A DNA stretch of 64,000 nucleotides from Asticcacaulis excentricus CB 48. GTDB taxonomy: Bacteria > Pseudomonadota > Alphaproteobacteria > Caulobacterales > Caulobacteraceae. Shown here piece by piece: positions 8,183 to 16,734 of this stretch. Each line of letters opens with the position of its first letter. The first letter of the stretch is position 1. Location: the NCBI RefSeq assembly GCF_000175215.2, contig NC_014816.1, forward strand, positions 1,299,001-1,363,000. Reading direction: 5' to 3'. The notes beneath the pieces were generated by a model. It had not been told where the DNA came from and did not search any database. It worked only from the letters and a program-made list of their open reading frames with translations. A program made the translations under genes and the position numbers.

Positions 8183-10774
8183 ATGATGCAATTGTCCCGC
8201 TGGAAAATCACCCTGGTGACGCTCGTCACCCTGCTGGGGATATGGTTTTCCCTGCCCAACCTTCTGCCGAAAACGGTCCTTGACCAGTATGCTTTCCTGC
8301 CCAAGAACGGCCTAAATCTCGGTCTCGACCTGCAAGGGGGTTCGCACCTTCTGCTCGAAGTTGATACGGAGGCTTTGGCGCGGGACAAGATCAAGAACCT
8401 GACCGAAGAAACGCGTGACCGCCTGCGCAGCGCCGGGATTGCCTTCGGCAGTCTTACTGCTCAGGGCGATGTGGTCAGTGTGCGCATCAACGAAGCCGGG
8501 CGTGTCGATGCGGCCGTGACCGCCCTGACGCCGCTGTCCAATCCGCTGGTAAATAATCCTTCGGCGCGGGATGTGGCCATCACCAAGGAAGCCGATCAGG
8601 TCATTCATCTGACCTACACTAAAGAAGGCAAGGCCGCCGCTTCGTCCGGTGCCGTGGACGCGTCAATTGAAACTGTGCGTCGCCGCGTCGATAATCTGGG
8701 AACGCGCGAACCGACCATCATCCGTCAGGGCACCAACCGCATCGTTGTGCAGGCCCCCGGTGAAAGCGACCCAGAGCAGCTCAAGCGCGTGATCGGTACC
8801 ACCGCCAAGCTGACCTTCCAGATGGTGGACGAGTCGGCGTCGCCTGCAGATGTGGCGGCCGGTCGTGTGCCGCCGGGTTCCGAGCTTCTGCCGACCTCGG
8901 ACCCGACCCTGCCGCCGTCAATGGTCGTCAAGAAGCGTGTGATTGTTTCGGGTGAAAACCTTACAAAGGCCTTTGTCGATACCGATCAGAGCAATCGTCC
9001 AGCCATTGGCTTCCGGTTTGACGGGGAGGGCGCGCGCAAGTTTGGCGAGGCTACGTCGCAAAATATCGGCCGTCCGTTTGCCATCATCCTCGACGGCAAA
9101 GTCGTTTCCGCGCCGCGCATCATCAGCGCCATCACTGGTGGTTCGGGTCAGATAACGGGTAACTTTACAGTTCAGGAAGCCTCGGAACTGGTCAATGTGC
9201 TCAACGGCGGGGCGTTGACCGCGCCGCTGAATATTGAAGAACAGCGCGTGGTGTCGGCTGAACTTGGCGCCGACTCGGTGGCCAAGGGTCAGCTTTCGAC
9301 CATTATCGCCTTTATTTCAGTGTTGATCTTCATGCTGCTGGCCTATGGCTGGCTGTTCGGCGGCATCTCTATCGCCGCCCTGATCGTCAACCTGATCCTG
9401 ATTATCGCCGGTATGTCGGTGACGCAGGCGACCCTGACCCTGCCGGGTATTGCCGGTCTGATCCTGACCCTCGCTGTGGCCGTTGACGCCAACGTGCTGA
9501 TCTATGAGCGGATGCGCGACGAAATTCGCGCCGGCCGCAATGTGATCGGTGCGCTGGACGCCGGCTTCTCCAAGGCCATGGAAACGATTATCGACGCCAA
9601 CCTCACCTCGCTCGGTGCGGCGGCGATCATGTTCTTCTTCGGGGCGGGGCCGGTGCGTGGCTTCGCCTGGACCCTGTCGCTGGGCGTTATTACCTCGGTC
9701 TTCTCGGCCGTCATGGTGACGCAACTGCTGCTGGCCTGGTGGTATAATGCCCGTCGCCCCAAGACCCTGCCGATTCAGGCAGCGGACGGGAAGGGCGTGT
9801 GGCCGCTGATCAAGATCCTGCCGCAAAAGACGAATTTTGGCTTTGTGCGCTTCTCTAAGCTGGCCGGTATCATTTCCATGGTTCTTGTCGCCGCTTCGCT
9901 GTTCTTCACCATCTGGCCGGCTACGCCGCCGTGTGGCGGTCTGAACTGCGGCGTCGATTTCAAGGGCGGCACTATCCTTGAGATGTCGCAGAAATCCACT
10001 ATTGATCTCGCTAAGCTTCGCAGCACGCTCGATACGCTGGACCTGCATGACGTGCAGGTTCAGGGCGCCGGGCAGTCGGGTCAGGACGCCATGATCCGCT
10101 TCGAGTCGCCGACCACCAACGCGCAGGCGGCGTTGGATCGTGTACAGACCTCAATTAAAGCGCAGTTCCCTGACGCCAGCTTCAAACCGGCCACTGTGGT
10201 CGGCCCGAAGGTATCGGGTGAGCTCTTCACCGGAGGTATTCTGGCGCTGGTTTTCGCCATCGGCCTGATGATGGTCTATATCTGGTTCCGCTTTGAATGG
10301 CAGTTCGGCATGGGGGCGGTCGTCGGCCTGATGCACGACGTTATCCTGACTTTCGGCCTGTTTGCTATCTTCCGGCTGGAATTTACCCTGACGGCCGTCG
10401 CGGCCATTCTGACCATCATCGGCTATTCGATGAACGATACCGTGGTTGTGTTTGACCGCATCCGTGAAAACCTTCGTAAGTATAAAAAGATGCCGCTCAA
10501 GGACGTGATCGACCTGTCGATCAACGAAACCCTGTCGCGGACCATTATCACCGGGGTGACGGCCGTTATGGCGTTGACCGGTCTGGCGGTTCTGGGCGGT
10601 GAGGCGCTGTTCTCGTTCTCGGTGGCGCTGATCTTTGGTATCATCATCGGCACCTATTCGTCGATCTATGTCGCGGCCCCAGTTATCCTGTTATGGGGTG
10701 TCAACCGTAACGCGGCCGAAGCCGAGGTTGTTGATGTGGGCGGCTTCAAGGGCAAGAAGGCCCCGCAGCCGTAA
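8183..10774 (+). CDS. secDF: Fused protein-export membrane protein SecDF
   Basis: Proton-driven helper of the Sec translocase that pulls translocating proteins into the periplasm. SecD and SecF, often separate, are joined here in one 863-residue chain. The SecD half has the motif LGLDLQGG (46-53), a large periplasmic P1 domain, and the VAVDANVLIYERMRDE helix (~435-450). The SecF half has CGVDFKGG (~589-596) and the MNDTVVVFDRIREN helix (~750-763). Twelve membrane segments are expected. Two ATGs (8183, 8186) are possible starts; the upstream ribosome site (AAAGGG) is distant. A terminator follows at 10799. Confidence 0.95.
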   Translation: MMQLSRWKITLVTLVTLLGIWFSLPNLLPKTVLDQYAFLPKNGLNLGLDLQGGSHLLLEVDTEALARDKIKNLTEETRDRLRSAGIAFGSLTAQGDVVSVRINEAGRVDAAVTALTPLSNPLVNNPSARDVAITKEADQVIHLTYTKEGKAAASSGAVDASIETVRRRVDNLGTREPTIIRQGTNRIVVQAPGESDPEQLKRVIGTTAKLTFQMVDESASPADVAAGRVPPGSELLPTSDPTLPPSMVVKKRVIVSGENLTKAFVDTDQSNRPAIGFRFDGEGARKFGEATSQNIGRPFAIILDGKVVSAPRIISAITGGSGQITGNFTVQEASELVNVLNGGALTAPLNIEEQRVVSAELGADSVAKGQLSTIIAFISVLIFMLLAYGWLFGGISIAALIVNLILIIAGMSVTQATLTLPGIAGLILTLAVAVDANVLIYERMRDEIRAGRNVIGALDAGFSKAMETIIDANLTSLGAAAIMFFFGAGPVRGFAWTLSLGVITSVFSAVMVTQLLLAWWYNARRPKTLPIQAADGKGVWPLIKILPQKTNFGFVRFSKLAGIISMVLVAASLFFTIWPATPPCGGLNCGVDFKGGTILEMSQKSTIDLAKLRSTLDTLDLHDVQVQGAGQSGQDAMIRFESPTTNAQAALDRVQTSIKAQFPDASFKPATVVGPKVSGELFTGGILALVFAIGLMMVYIWFRFEWQFGMGAVVGLMHDVILTFGLFAIFRLEFTLTAVAAILTIIGYSMNDTVVVFDRIRENLRKYKKMPLKDVIDLSINETLSRTIITGVTAVMALTGLAVLGGEALFSFSVALIFGIIIGTYSSIYVAAPVILLWGVNRNAAEAEVVDVGGFKGKKAPQP

Positions 10775-10798
10775 GGGGTTCTGCCAGCCTGACAAATG

Positions 10799-10830
10799 AC
10801 CGCTCTGTCCGTTTGGCAGGGCGGTTTTTT
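10799..10830 (+). terminator. Intrinsic terminator after secDF
   Basis: Stem ACCGCTCTG / CAGGGCGGT (9 bp, one G-T pair) followed by TTTTTT, 25 bp after the secDF stop. It lies before the start of the squalene/phytoene synthase relative at 10866. Confidence 0.88.
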
Positions 10831-10865
10831 GTTGCTTTTGGTGTGCGGCAGGGTAAGGGCAGGGC

Positions 10866-11564
10866 ATGTCCGACTCGCCGATCTTACCCGAAGACGAAAC
10901 CGTACCGCGCGATGAGGTCGTGCGTCTGGCCGCACAGTTTATTGAGGATGCGCAAAAGCGGGCCGACGTGCTAGCGCTGCTGGCCTTTGCCGAGGTGCTT
11001 CGCGATGTCCCGGCCCGCGTCTCCGAACCGCTGCTGGGGGATATCCGCTACACGTGGTGGGGTGAGGCACTTGAGGAAATCCGCGATAGGCGCAAGGTGC
11101 GCTACCATCCGCTGAGCGCAGCGCTGGCGGGTGTAGCCGAGCGCCATGCCCTTGATATGAAGGCGTTAATCGACGCCATTGACCCGCACCGCTTGCAACT
11201 GGATGGCCGCTTGTCACTGCGCGATGCGTTGAGCGTGGCTGATCAGGGACAGGCTGTCATATTGGTACAGGCGGCGAAGGTGCTGGATGCGACTGCCGAT
11301 GCGGCGTGCCTGCGCATCCCGGCCCGCTTTCAGACTCTTGCGACACTGAAGGTGGTGGGGCGTTTGAACGCCGAGGAAGCGGGCGCGGAAGAGGGCCGTC
11401 ATCTGTACCGTGAGGCGCGCCAGGGACTAAAGCGCGTGCCGTCAATCTTGTTACCGTTGGTCTTACCCGCGGCGGTGGCTGCAGACCTATGGCACGGGCG
11501 CGTGCGCGGTGCCCTGTCGGTGCGTCTGAAATTGCTATGGACGTTTGCGACGGGCCGGATTTGA
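10866..11564 (+). CDS. Squalene/phytoene synthase family protein
   Basis: The 232-residue protein has the helical fold signature of the trans-isoprenyl synthase family: 'FAEVLRDVPARVSEPLLGDIRYTWWGEAL' resembles the alphaproteobacterial proteins encoded beside secDF and the mitochondrial NDUFAF6 relatives. The two aspartate-rich motifs (DxxxD) of true squalene or phytoene synthases are not evident, so catalysis is doubtful. A role in respiratory complex assembly, as known for NDUFAF6, is possible but only inferred. Short compared with true synthases (~280-350 residues). Confidence 0.75.
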   Translation: MSDSPILPEDETVPRDEVVRLAAQFIEDAQKRADVLALLAFAEVLRDVPARVSEPLLGDIRYTWWGEALEEIRDRRKVRYHPLSAALAGVAERHALDMKALIDAIDPHRLQLDGRLSLRDALSVADQGQAVILVQAAKVLDATADAACLRIPARFQTLATLKVVGRLNAEEAGAEEGRHLYREARQGLKRVPSILLPLVLPAAVAADLWHGRVRGALSVRLKLLWTFATGRI

Positions 11565-11569
11565 TTTGA

Positions 11570-11694
11570 CCACGGATGCATACGGATAGCCGCCTGCGGC
11601 CGCTACACGGATGTCCAGTACTGAAATGTCTTTTAATATGAGTTTTTTATCCGCGTGATGGCCGCGCTGCGGCCATATCCCTGTCTATCTGTGG
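11570..11694. repeat. MITE-like intergenic element with imperfect terminal inverted repeats
   Basis: The gap between two genes is almost filled by a 125-bp unit. Its ends, CCACGGATGCATACGGATA and the reverse complement of TATCCCTGTCTATCTGTGG, match at 14 of 19 positions. Inside are two GC-rich hairpins: GCCGC-ct-GCGGC near 11590, and the perfect ATGGCCGC-gct-GCGGCCAT (11658-11676). This architecture fits a small non-autonomous repeat. No coding potential was seen. Confidence 0.5.
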
Positions 11695-11708
11695 CTTAAA
11701 CTGAAACC

Positions 11709-12395
11709 TTACCCAATGCCGAACATAGGTTTCTTTTTAGGCGGTTGTGATACAGTTGGCACTGTGGGTGTCGGGTATATTGGATAGGCCTTCCAGCCTT
11801 TGGCTACCATCTCTTCGAATCCCTTGCACTGCGGCAGGGTCATGATCACGCCGGTCTTCGGCTTGATGAACGGAGCCGGGAAGCGCGCCGAAGGGAAGGC
11901 CGGATTGACGAACACCCAGTCAGACGCCAGCCCATAGCCTTTTTCTCCACCCGTGCGCACCGCATTGTAGGCGATGCGGGCCTCTATCTCACTGACGCCC
12001 CATTTGCGCATGGCACGATAGAAGATGTCGTCGGCGTCCTGACGCTTACCCGGTTCCCCGATTGCGTAGAGCCAGTCGTGGACAATGGCGGCGCGGATGG
12101 TCGGTCCGTCCGTATTGACGGCGAACTGCCCGAACCAAGGCACCGATGCAAAATCGGTGCGGAACCATTTGGGGACCACCACCACCTTTCCCGTCAGCCT
12201 GTCGCAATAGGGAAATTCGTCGTTCAGCGTATAGAGTTTGCGGCCTTCCTTCTGCACGTCGAACAAAAGGACGGGCTGCGGTTGAAGGGAAGAGGGCACA
12301 ACAACGGGAACCGGTACGATCGGCGGGGTCTCGGTCGTGGCGCAGGCGCTTAGGCCCATAACGGTCAGGGCAAGAAGAGGGGCGAGGGCTTTCAT
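11709..12395 (-). CDS. DUF1353 domain lipoprotein
   Basis: Predicted lipoprotein of 228 residues (lipobox LSAC, Cys about residue 18) carrying a DUF1353 domain. The recognisable segment is 'WFRTDFASVPW...IRAAIVHDWLYA...ADDIFYRAM', known from phage and bacterial proteins of unknown function. The conserved HDWLY and D-ADD-F residues are all present. Start ATG at 12395 is chosen over an in-frame GTG at 12404; neither has a clear ribosome site (GT-rich leader). Its 3' end faces the squalene-synthase relative; the next gene upstream on the same strand is trmFO, 23 bp away. Confidence 0.8.
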   Translation of the reverse strand: MKALAPLLALTVMGLSACATTETPPIVPVPVVVPSSLQPQPVLLFDVQKEGRKLYTLNDEFPYCDRLTGKVVVVPKWFRTDFASVPWFGQFAVNTDGPTIRAAIVHDWLYAIGEPGKRQDADDIFYRAMRKWGVSEIEARIAYNAVRTGGEKGYGLASDWVFVNPAFPSARFPAPFIKPKTGVIMTLPQCKGFEEMVAKGWKAYPIYPTPTVPTVSQPPKKKPMFGIG

Positions 12396-12418
12396 CACAC
12401 ACACACGTCAGACGGCAC

Positions 12419-13831
12419 TCAGGCCGGAACCGCCTCTGTTTTTAACCACGTCTCGATATCATGCAAGGCCCGAACGCTCATCTGGCGTTTCTTGGCGCGG
12501 GTGCGATCCTTGACCGGGATCTTCTTGCCGTCTTCGTCGAACTTCGGGGCCTCCATCGGCGGCAGCAGTCCATAGTTGATATTCATAGGTTGGAAAGACG
12601 CCTTTTCGTCGGCCAGATGTCCGCCTGTAATATGCCCGATAAGGGCGCCCAGTGCCGTAGTTGGCGGCGGTGGCGGCAGGGTTTTGCCCTTGGCTTCGGC
12701 GGCAGCGAAGAGTCCGGCCAGAAGGCCCATAGCGGCGCTTTCGACATAACCTTCGACGCCTGTGATCTGACCGGCAAAGCGTAGGGACCGTTCCCCGATC
12801 AACCGTTTCAGCCGCAGGTCGGCCCCTAGCACCTTGGGCGACTGGATAAAGGTGTTGCGGTGCAGCCCACCCAGACGCGCGAACTGCGCGTTCTGTAGGC
12901 CGGGGATCATGCGGAAGACCTCGGCCTGAGCGCCGTGTTTTAGCTTGGTCTGGAAACCGACGAGATTATACAGGGTTCCTAAAGCGTTATCCTGCCGAAG
13001 TTGAACAATCGCGTACGGTTTGACGGTCGGATTGTTCGGGTCGGTTAGGCCCACGGGCTTCATCGGACCATAACGCAGGGTTTCTCGCCCCCGTTCGGCC
13101 ATCACCTCGATAGGCAGGCAGCCGTCGAAATAGGGGACGTGCTCCCATTCCTTGAAATCGGTCTTGGGACCGATCAGCAAGGCATCGACAAAGGCTTCGT
13201 ACTGGTCCTTTGTCATGGGGCAGTTGATATAGGCCGCCGCATCGCCGCCGGGGCCTTCCTTGTCATAGCGCGACTGCCGCCAGGCAATCGACATGTCGAT
13301 GCTTTCGGCGTGGACAATGGGTGCGATGGCGTCAAAGAAGCTGAGATGGCCTTCGCCGGTCAGTTCCAGAATGACTTCGGATAGGGATTCTGAGGTCAGC
13401 GGACCCGTGGCGCAGATGACGTTACTCCAGTCCTTGTCCTTCAGTGAGGTGACCTCCTCGCGCAGGAGCGTCACCAGCGGATGCGCCGCCAGCGCGGCGG
13501 TGACGGCCTGAGAGAAGCCTTCGCGGTCCACAGCCAGCGCGCCGCCGGCGGGCACCTGATGCTTATCGGCGCAGGCCATGATCAATGAGTTGCCGCGGCG
13601 CATCTCGGCGTGCAGTAGGCCCACCGCATTATATTCCCAGTCGTCGGAGCGGAACGAGTTGGAGCAAACCAGTTCGGCGAGGCCATCGGTCTGGTGTGCG
13701 TCGGTCGGCTTGATGCCGCGCATTTCGTGGATAATGACGGGGATGCCGGCCTGAGCCAGTTGCCAGGCGGCTTCGGAACCGGCGAGGCCGCCGCCAATGA
13801 TGTGTACGGGTTGGACTGTCATGCGGGTCAT
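12419..13831 (-). CDS. trmFO: tRNA m5U54 methyltransferase TrmFO (folate/FAD-dependent)
   Basis: Makes 5-methyluridine at position 54 of the tRNA T-loop, using methylenetetrahydrofolate and FAD. The protein of 470 residues opens with the dinucleotide-binding motif IIGGGLAGSEAAWQLA, followed by the TrmFO hallmarks AELVCSNSFRSDD and LLHAEMRRGNSLIM. The C-terminal segment includes 'HITGG' and 'FQPMNINYGLLPP', which are also characteristic. ATG at 13831 or 13822 may be used. A trmFO gene near secDF and the phytoene-synthase relative is a known alphaproteobacterial neighbourhood. Confidence 0.96.
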   Translation of the reverse strand: MTRMTVQPVHIIGGGLAGSEAAWQLAQAGIPVIIHEMRGIKPTDAHQTDGLAELVCSNSFRSDDWEYNAVGLLHAEMRRGNSLIMACADKHQVPAGGALAVDREGFSQAVTAALAAHPLVTLLREEVTSLKDKDWSNVICATGPLTSESLSEVILELTGEGHLSFFDAIAPIVHAESIDMSIAWRQSRYDKEGPGGDAAAYINCPMTKDQYEAFVDALLIGPKTDFKEWEHVPYFDGCLPIEVMAERGRETLRYGPMKPVGLTDPNNPTVKPYAIVQLRQDNALGTLYNLVGFQTKLKHGAQAEVFRMIPGLQNAQFARLGGLHRNTFIQSPKVLGADLRLKRLIGERSLRFAGQITGVEGYVESAAMGLLAGLFAAAEAKGKTLPPPPPTTALGALIGHITGGHLADEKASFQPMNINYGLLPPMEAPKFDEDGKKIPVKDRTRAKKRQMSVRALHDIETWLKTEAVPA

Positions 13832-13864
13832 ATAATGAGATCGTATGGCGATGTCACGGTCTCG

Positions 13865-14782
13865 ATGAAAAACATAAGGGAGGTTGTCTTTGCCCTTTTA
13901 AAGGGAAAGGATTTGTTTAACAGTGTCCCCTGCTTAGGGTTAACGCTGCGGGTTATCGGGCTTTTGGGGATTTCGACGATGAGTTTCGGCACGGCCTTTC
14001 ATCTGATCGGTGCGCTGAAGATGGCCGGGCAGAGCCTGCCGCTTTTGTGGCGTAAGGCAGGCCCGGTTCTGGGTGTTCTATTTGTTATCCTGCTGCTGGG
14101 GCATCTACCGCACCTTGATGTGTGGCTGCGGCGTGGCCTTATTGTGGTCGGTGTGATTGCGCATACAGCGGCAGCGGGGGCTCTATACCGCGTCGCGCTG
14201 TTTGGAGAGCGTTTTGCCGCGGCCGAAGGTCTGGGTTTTGGCGGCTTGCAGTTCGGCCGGGCCGAACGTCGCTTGCTGGGGGCGAGCGCGCTGGTTTTGC
14301 TGTTCTGGTCGATCGTGTTTATCGCGGGCGCCGTGGTGCTGGCTCTGTTTATGGGGGCGGCGGGCTTGCCCGAAGATAGCTTTCGCACGCCGCAGGCTTT
14401 GCTGCGCACCCTAATCGAAGGCGCCCAACCGCAAGGGGTCGTGGTCGGCATTGCGATCATCGCCGTTCTTCTGACGCTTAGCATCCTGACCGTAAAGCTG
14501 TGGCTACACCGCGCCGCTACGGTGGCCGAACATCGGCTGGTGTCGCTCAATGCCCTTAGCCTATCGTCGGGTCAGACCGTCAAGCTGGGCCTCGGTTACG
14601 GCTATATCCTGTTACCGTTTATCGTCCTCAGCAGCCTGATGCCGCCAATTGTGGTCGTTGCCGGCCTGCCACTAGGGGGTGTGATCAATCTGGCTCTTGG
14701 CGTCGGCGTCTTCATGCCGCTCAGCATCTCTTTTTTGGCTTCCGCCTATAGGCAAATCAGCGCACTTCGCGCTAAGGGATAG
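13865..14782 (+). CDS. Multi-spanning membrane protein of unknown function
   Basis: About 305 residues with roughly six to seven hydrophobic segments and short loops; no known domain recognised. The start is uncertain: ATG at 13865 is taken, ATG at 13835 is in frame, and a TTG at 13913 has the best-spaced AAGGG. It is followed after 26 bp by another membrane protein of similar size, and the two probably form an operon. Both have a glycine- and alanine-rich helical layout like the 'glycerophosphoryl diester phosphodiesterase membrane domain' type proteins, but this is only a loose resemblance. Confidence 0.7.
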   Translation: MKNIREVVFALLKGKDLFNSVPCLGLTLRVIGLLGISTMSFGTAFHLIGALKMAGQSLPLLWRKAGPVLGVLFVILLLGHLPHLDVWLRRGLIVVGVIAHTAAAGALYRVALFGERFAAAEGLGFGGLQFGRAERRLLGASALVLLFWSIVFIAGAVVLALFMGAAGLPEDSFRTPQALLRTLIEGAQPQGVVVGIAIIAVLLTLSILTVKLWLHRAATVAEHRLVSLNALSLSSGQTVKLGLGYGYILLPFIVLSSLMPPIVVVAGLPLGGVINLALGVGVFMPLSISFLASAYRQISALRAKG

Positions 14783-14808
14783 GTCGTTCTCTTTCCCCGG
14801 TTCCGTGC

Positions 14809-15708
14809 ATGGCCTCGTCCGTTGATTTTGCCTTTGAAGGCTTCCGTATCATCCGTGAGCGGCCCATCCTAATTGCGTGGTGGGGCGCGGTTCTGCTGGT
14901 GGCGTTAATCCTTTCGACGGCGCTTTTGATGTCGGTGGCCGGGCCGGAATGGAACGCTCTGATTCAGGGGCAGGTGCCGAACGAGCCGGAAAAGGCAGCT
15001 GAGCTGCTCGTGCGTCTGGGACCGGCCTATGTTCTAGCTCTGATGGTCACCCTTGTATTTTCGGCGATTATCACCTGCGCTGTCTATCGGGCTGTGCTTG
15101 GCGGACATTCGCCCCAGTTCGGCTTTCTGCGTCTGGGGGCTGATGAGGTGCGTCAGATGGCGCTATCCTTTGTCTTGGCTGTGGTCATTATCGTCGTGAC
15201 GCTTCTAATTACGGTCGTTCTGGCCATACTGGGTGGCCTACTATCGCTTCTCGTCGGTGCGGTGTCTCAAGCAGTCGCTCCGGTGGTTGGTGTGCTGACG
15301 GCCATTGCTGCCATGATTTTCAACATCTGGCTTATGGTGCGGCTGTCTATGGTCAGCGTGCAGAGCTTCGATGAGGGCCATTTCAATCTGACGGGTTCCT
15401 TGAAACTGACACAGGGACGTTTCTGGTCCCTGCTGGGCGGCTTTGCCGTAGCATTTCTGATGGCGCTTGTGGTTAGTATGCTGGCGCAGACCGTCTATAT
15501 GGCGCTGGCGGTGCTGGTTACGGGGCGTGATGTCGCCTCGGTCGAAGACGTGCCACAACCAGACGTTTCGCAGCTGGCCAATCTCATGGAACCGTTGACG
15601 GGGGTTTATTTGGCGGTCAATGGGGTGATTGCGCCCCTTACCACGGCGATCATGATTGGAGCGGTCGCCGCGGCTTACCAAACGTTGAAAAATACGCCGA
15701 ACACCTGA
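14809..15708 (+). CDS. Multi-spanning membrane protein of unknown function
   Basis: Protein of 299 residues with about six hydrophobic segments, opening 'MASSVDFAFEGFRIIRERP', a soluble amphipathic start before the first helix. A small soluble loop (VASVEDVPQPDVSQ) precedes the last helices. No family is recognised. It follows the previous membrane-protein gene closely on the same strand. Its stop codon (15706-15708) abuts the stop of the convergent carbonic anhydrase gene with no spacer. Confidence 0.75.
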   Translation: MASSVDFAFEGFRIIRERPILIAWWGAVLLVALILSTALLMSVAGPEWNALIQGQVPNEPEKAAELLVRLGPAYVLALMVTLVFSAIITCAVYRAVLGGHSPQFGFLRLGADEVRQMALSFVLAVVIIVVTLLITVVLAILGGLLSLLVGAVSQAVAPVVGVLTAIAAMIFNIWLMVRLSMVSVQSFDEGHFNLTGSLKLTQGRFWSLLGGFAVAFLMALVVSMLAQTVYMALAVLVTGRDVASVEDVPQPDVSQLANLMEPLTGVYLAVNGVIAPLTTAIMIGAVAAAYQTLKNTPNT

Positions 15709-16563
15709 TCAACTTCCGACAAGGTGCAAGATGTCGCGGCCTTGTGGCTGCTGAATGGGGCGGGCATTCGGCCCGGTCAGTCGCTGATAGGCGTCTACCT
15801 GTTCCGGTGAAATCGATAGCGGCGAGGCATAGACCAGCCAGGTGACTTTTTCCGTGCATGGCGGTGTGGTGAGCGAACCGGAATAGGCATAGAATTCTTC
15901 AGTTGCGGGCATCAAATCGCGCGCATTTACCAGTAGGTCGGGTATCAGGGCCGCCGGGCCCGGATCCGTCGGCAACCACGTCCAGATGGGGGCCAGCATC
16001 GGATCAGCCACGCCGACATCCGATAGGACACCGATGACCAGAAGGTCGCCCTTGTCATTCTTATGAACAAAGTGGGTTTCGATGGCCGCGCGGTGACCGT
16101 CGATGGTGTGTTCGGACGGGGTGTGGAAGTGGAACTGCACCAGCTTATAGCGCACGCCGTCCATCACTACGCCGCCGCCATCGGTGGGGGAGACCTGAAT
16201 GGCGTGCCCCAGGTTCTGGATCTTGGCCGGGGACGAGGTATAGTCGAGCGTCAGATTCACCGATTTGGGGGCCGCCACGCCGCTGAGATTGATAGGTGAC
16301 TGACGGGGGCCGGTCTTGCAGGCCTTGTTCTCAGTGCTCAGATCGCCCCAGTGCGCCGGGCCGTCATCCCCTTCATAGCTCCAGTGAGTGACGTCGCCTT
16401 TGGCTGCACCGTGACCATCACCGCCGTGGTCCCCGCCCCCATGATCGCCCGTGGCTTCGGCATGAGGATCGCCGTGCTCCGCCTTAGATTTGCTGCAAGC
16501 AGACAAGCCCACGCTCATCAGGGCGAAGGCAGCAACCGTAAAAAGCAAAACAGAGCGGCGCAT
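15709..16563 (-). CDS. Alpha-class carbonic anhydrase, predicted lipoprotein with His-rich linker
   Basis: Interconverts CO2 and bicarbonate. The N-terminus is a lipoprotein signal (LSAC, Cys23). Residues ~30-55 form a linker with repeated His, Gly and Asp. The catalytic domain starts at THWSYEGDDGPAHWGDL. Zinc ligands are visible in QFHFHTPSEH (His near 145 and 147) and ETHFVH (His near 164). The proton-relay His and 'SLTTPPCTE' with its conserved TTPPC are also present. Length is typical of bacterial alpha-CAs plus the linker. It probably acts on the periplasmic side and may serve periplasmic pH or carbon supply. The His-rich linker may help gather zinc. Confidence 0.93.
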   Translation of the reverse strand: MRRSVLLFTVAAFALMSVGLSACSKSKAEHGDPHAEATGDHGGGDHGGDGHGAAKGDVTHWSYEGDDGPAHWGDLSTENKACKTGPRQSPINLSGVAAPKSVNLTLDYTSSPAKIQNLGHAIQVSPTDGGGVVMDGVRYKLVQFHFHTPSEHTIDGHRAAIETHFVHKNDKGDLLVIGVLSDVGVADPMLAPIWTWLPTDPGPAALIPDLLVNARDLMPATEEFYAYSGSLTTPPCTEKVTWLVYASPLSISPEQVDAYQRLTGPNARPIQQPQGRDILHLVGS

Positions 16564-16670
16564 GGGGAACTCGAATCGAGAGTGACGATGTTCGATTCAA
16601 TGCCGCAACAGGGTTAACGCAGTGTTCACTTTCAGCGGATGTGAAGCCGATTTGCTACGAAAAGCACAAA

Positions 16671-16684
16671 AGCTCTGAAGAGCA
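16671..16684 (-). terminator. Possible weak terminator after uvrA
   Basis: Read on the minus strand, GCTC-TTCA-GAGC is followed by TTTTGTGCTTTT, about 50 bp past the uvrA stop. The stem is short, so the call is tentative. Confidence 0.4.
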
Positions 16685-16734
16685 AGCCGGGGTGACTGGC
16701 TATACTTTTTGGGACTTTCTCGGCTAATGCAGTG

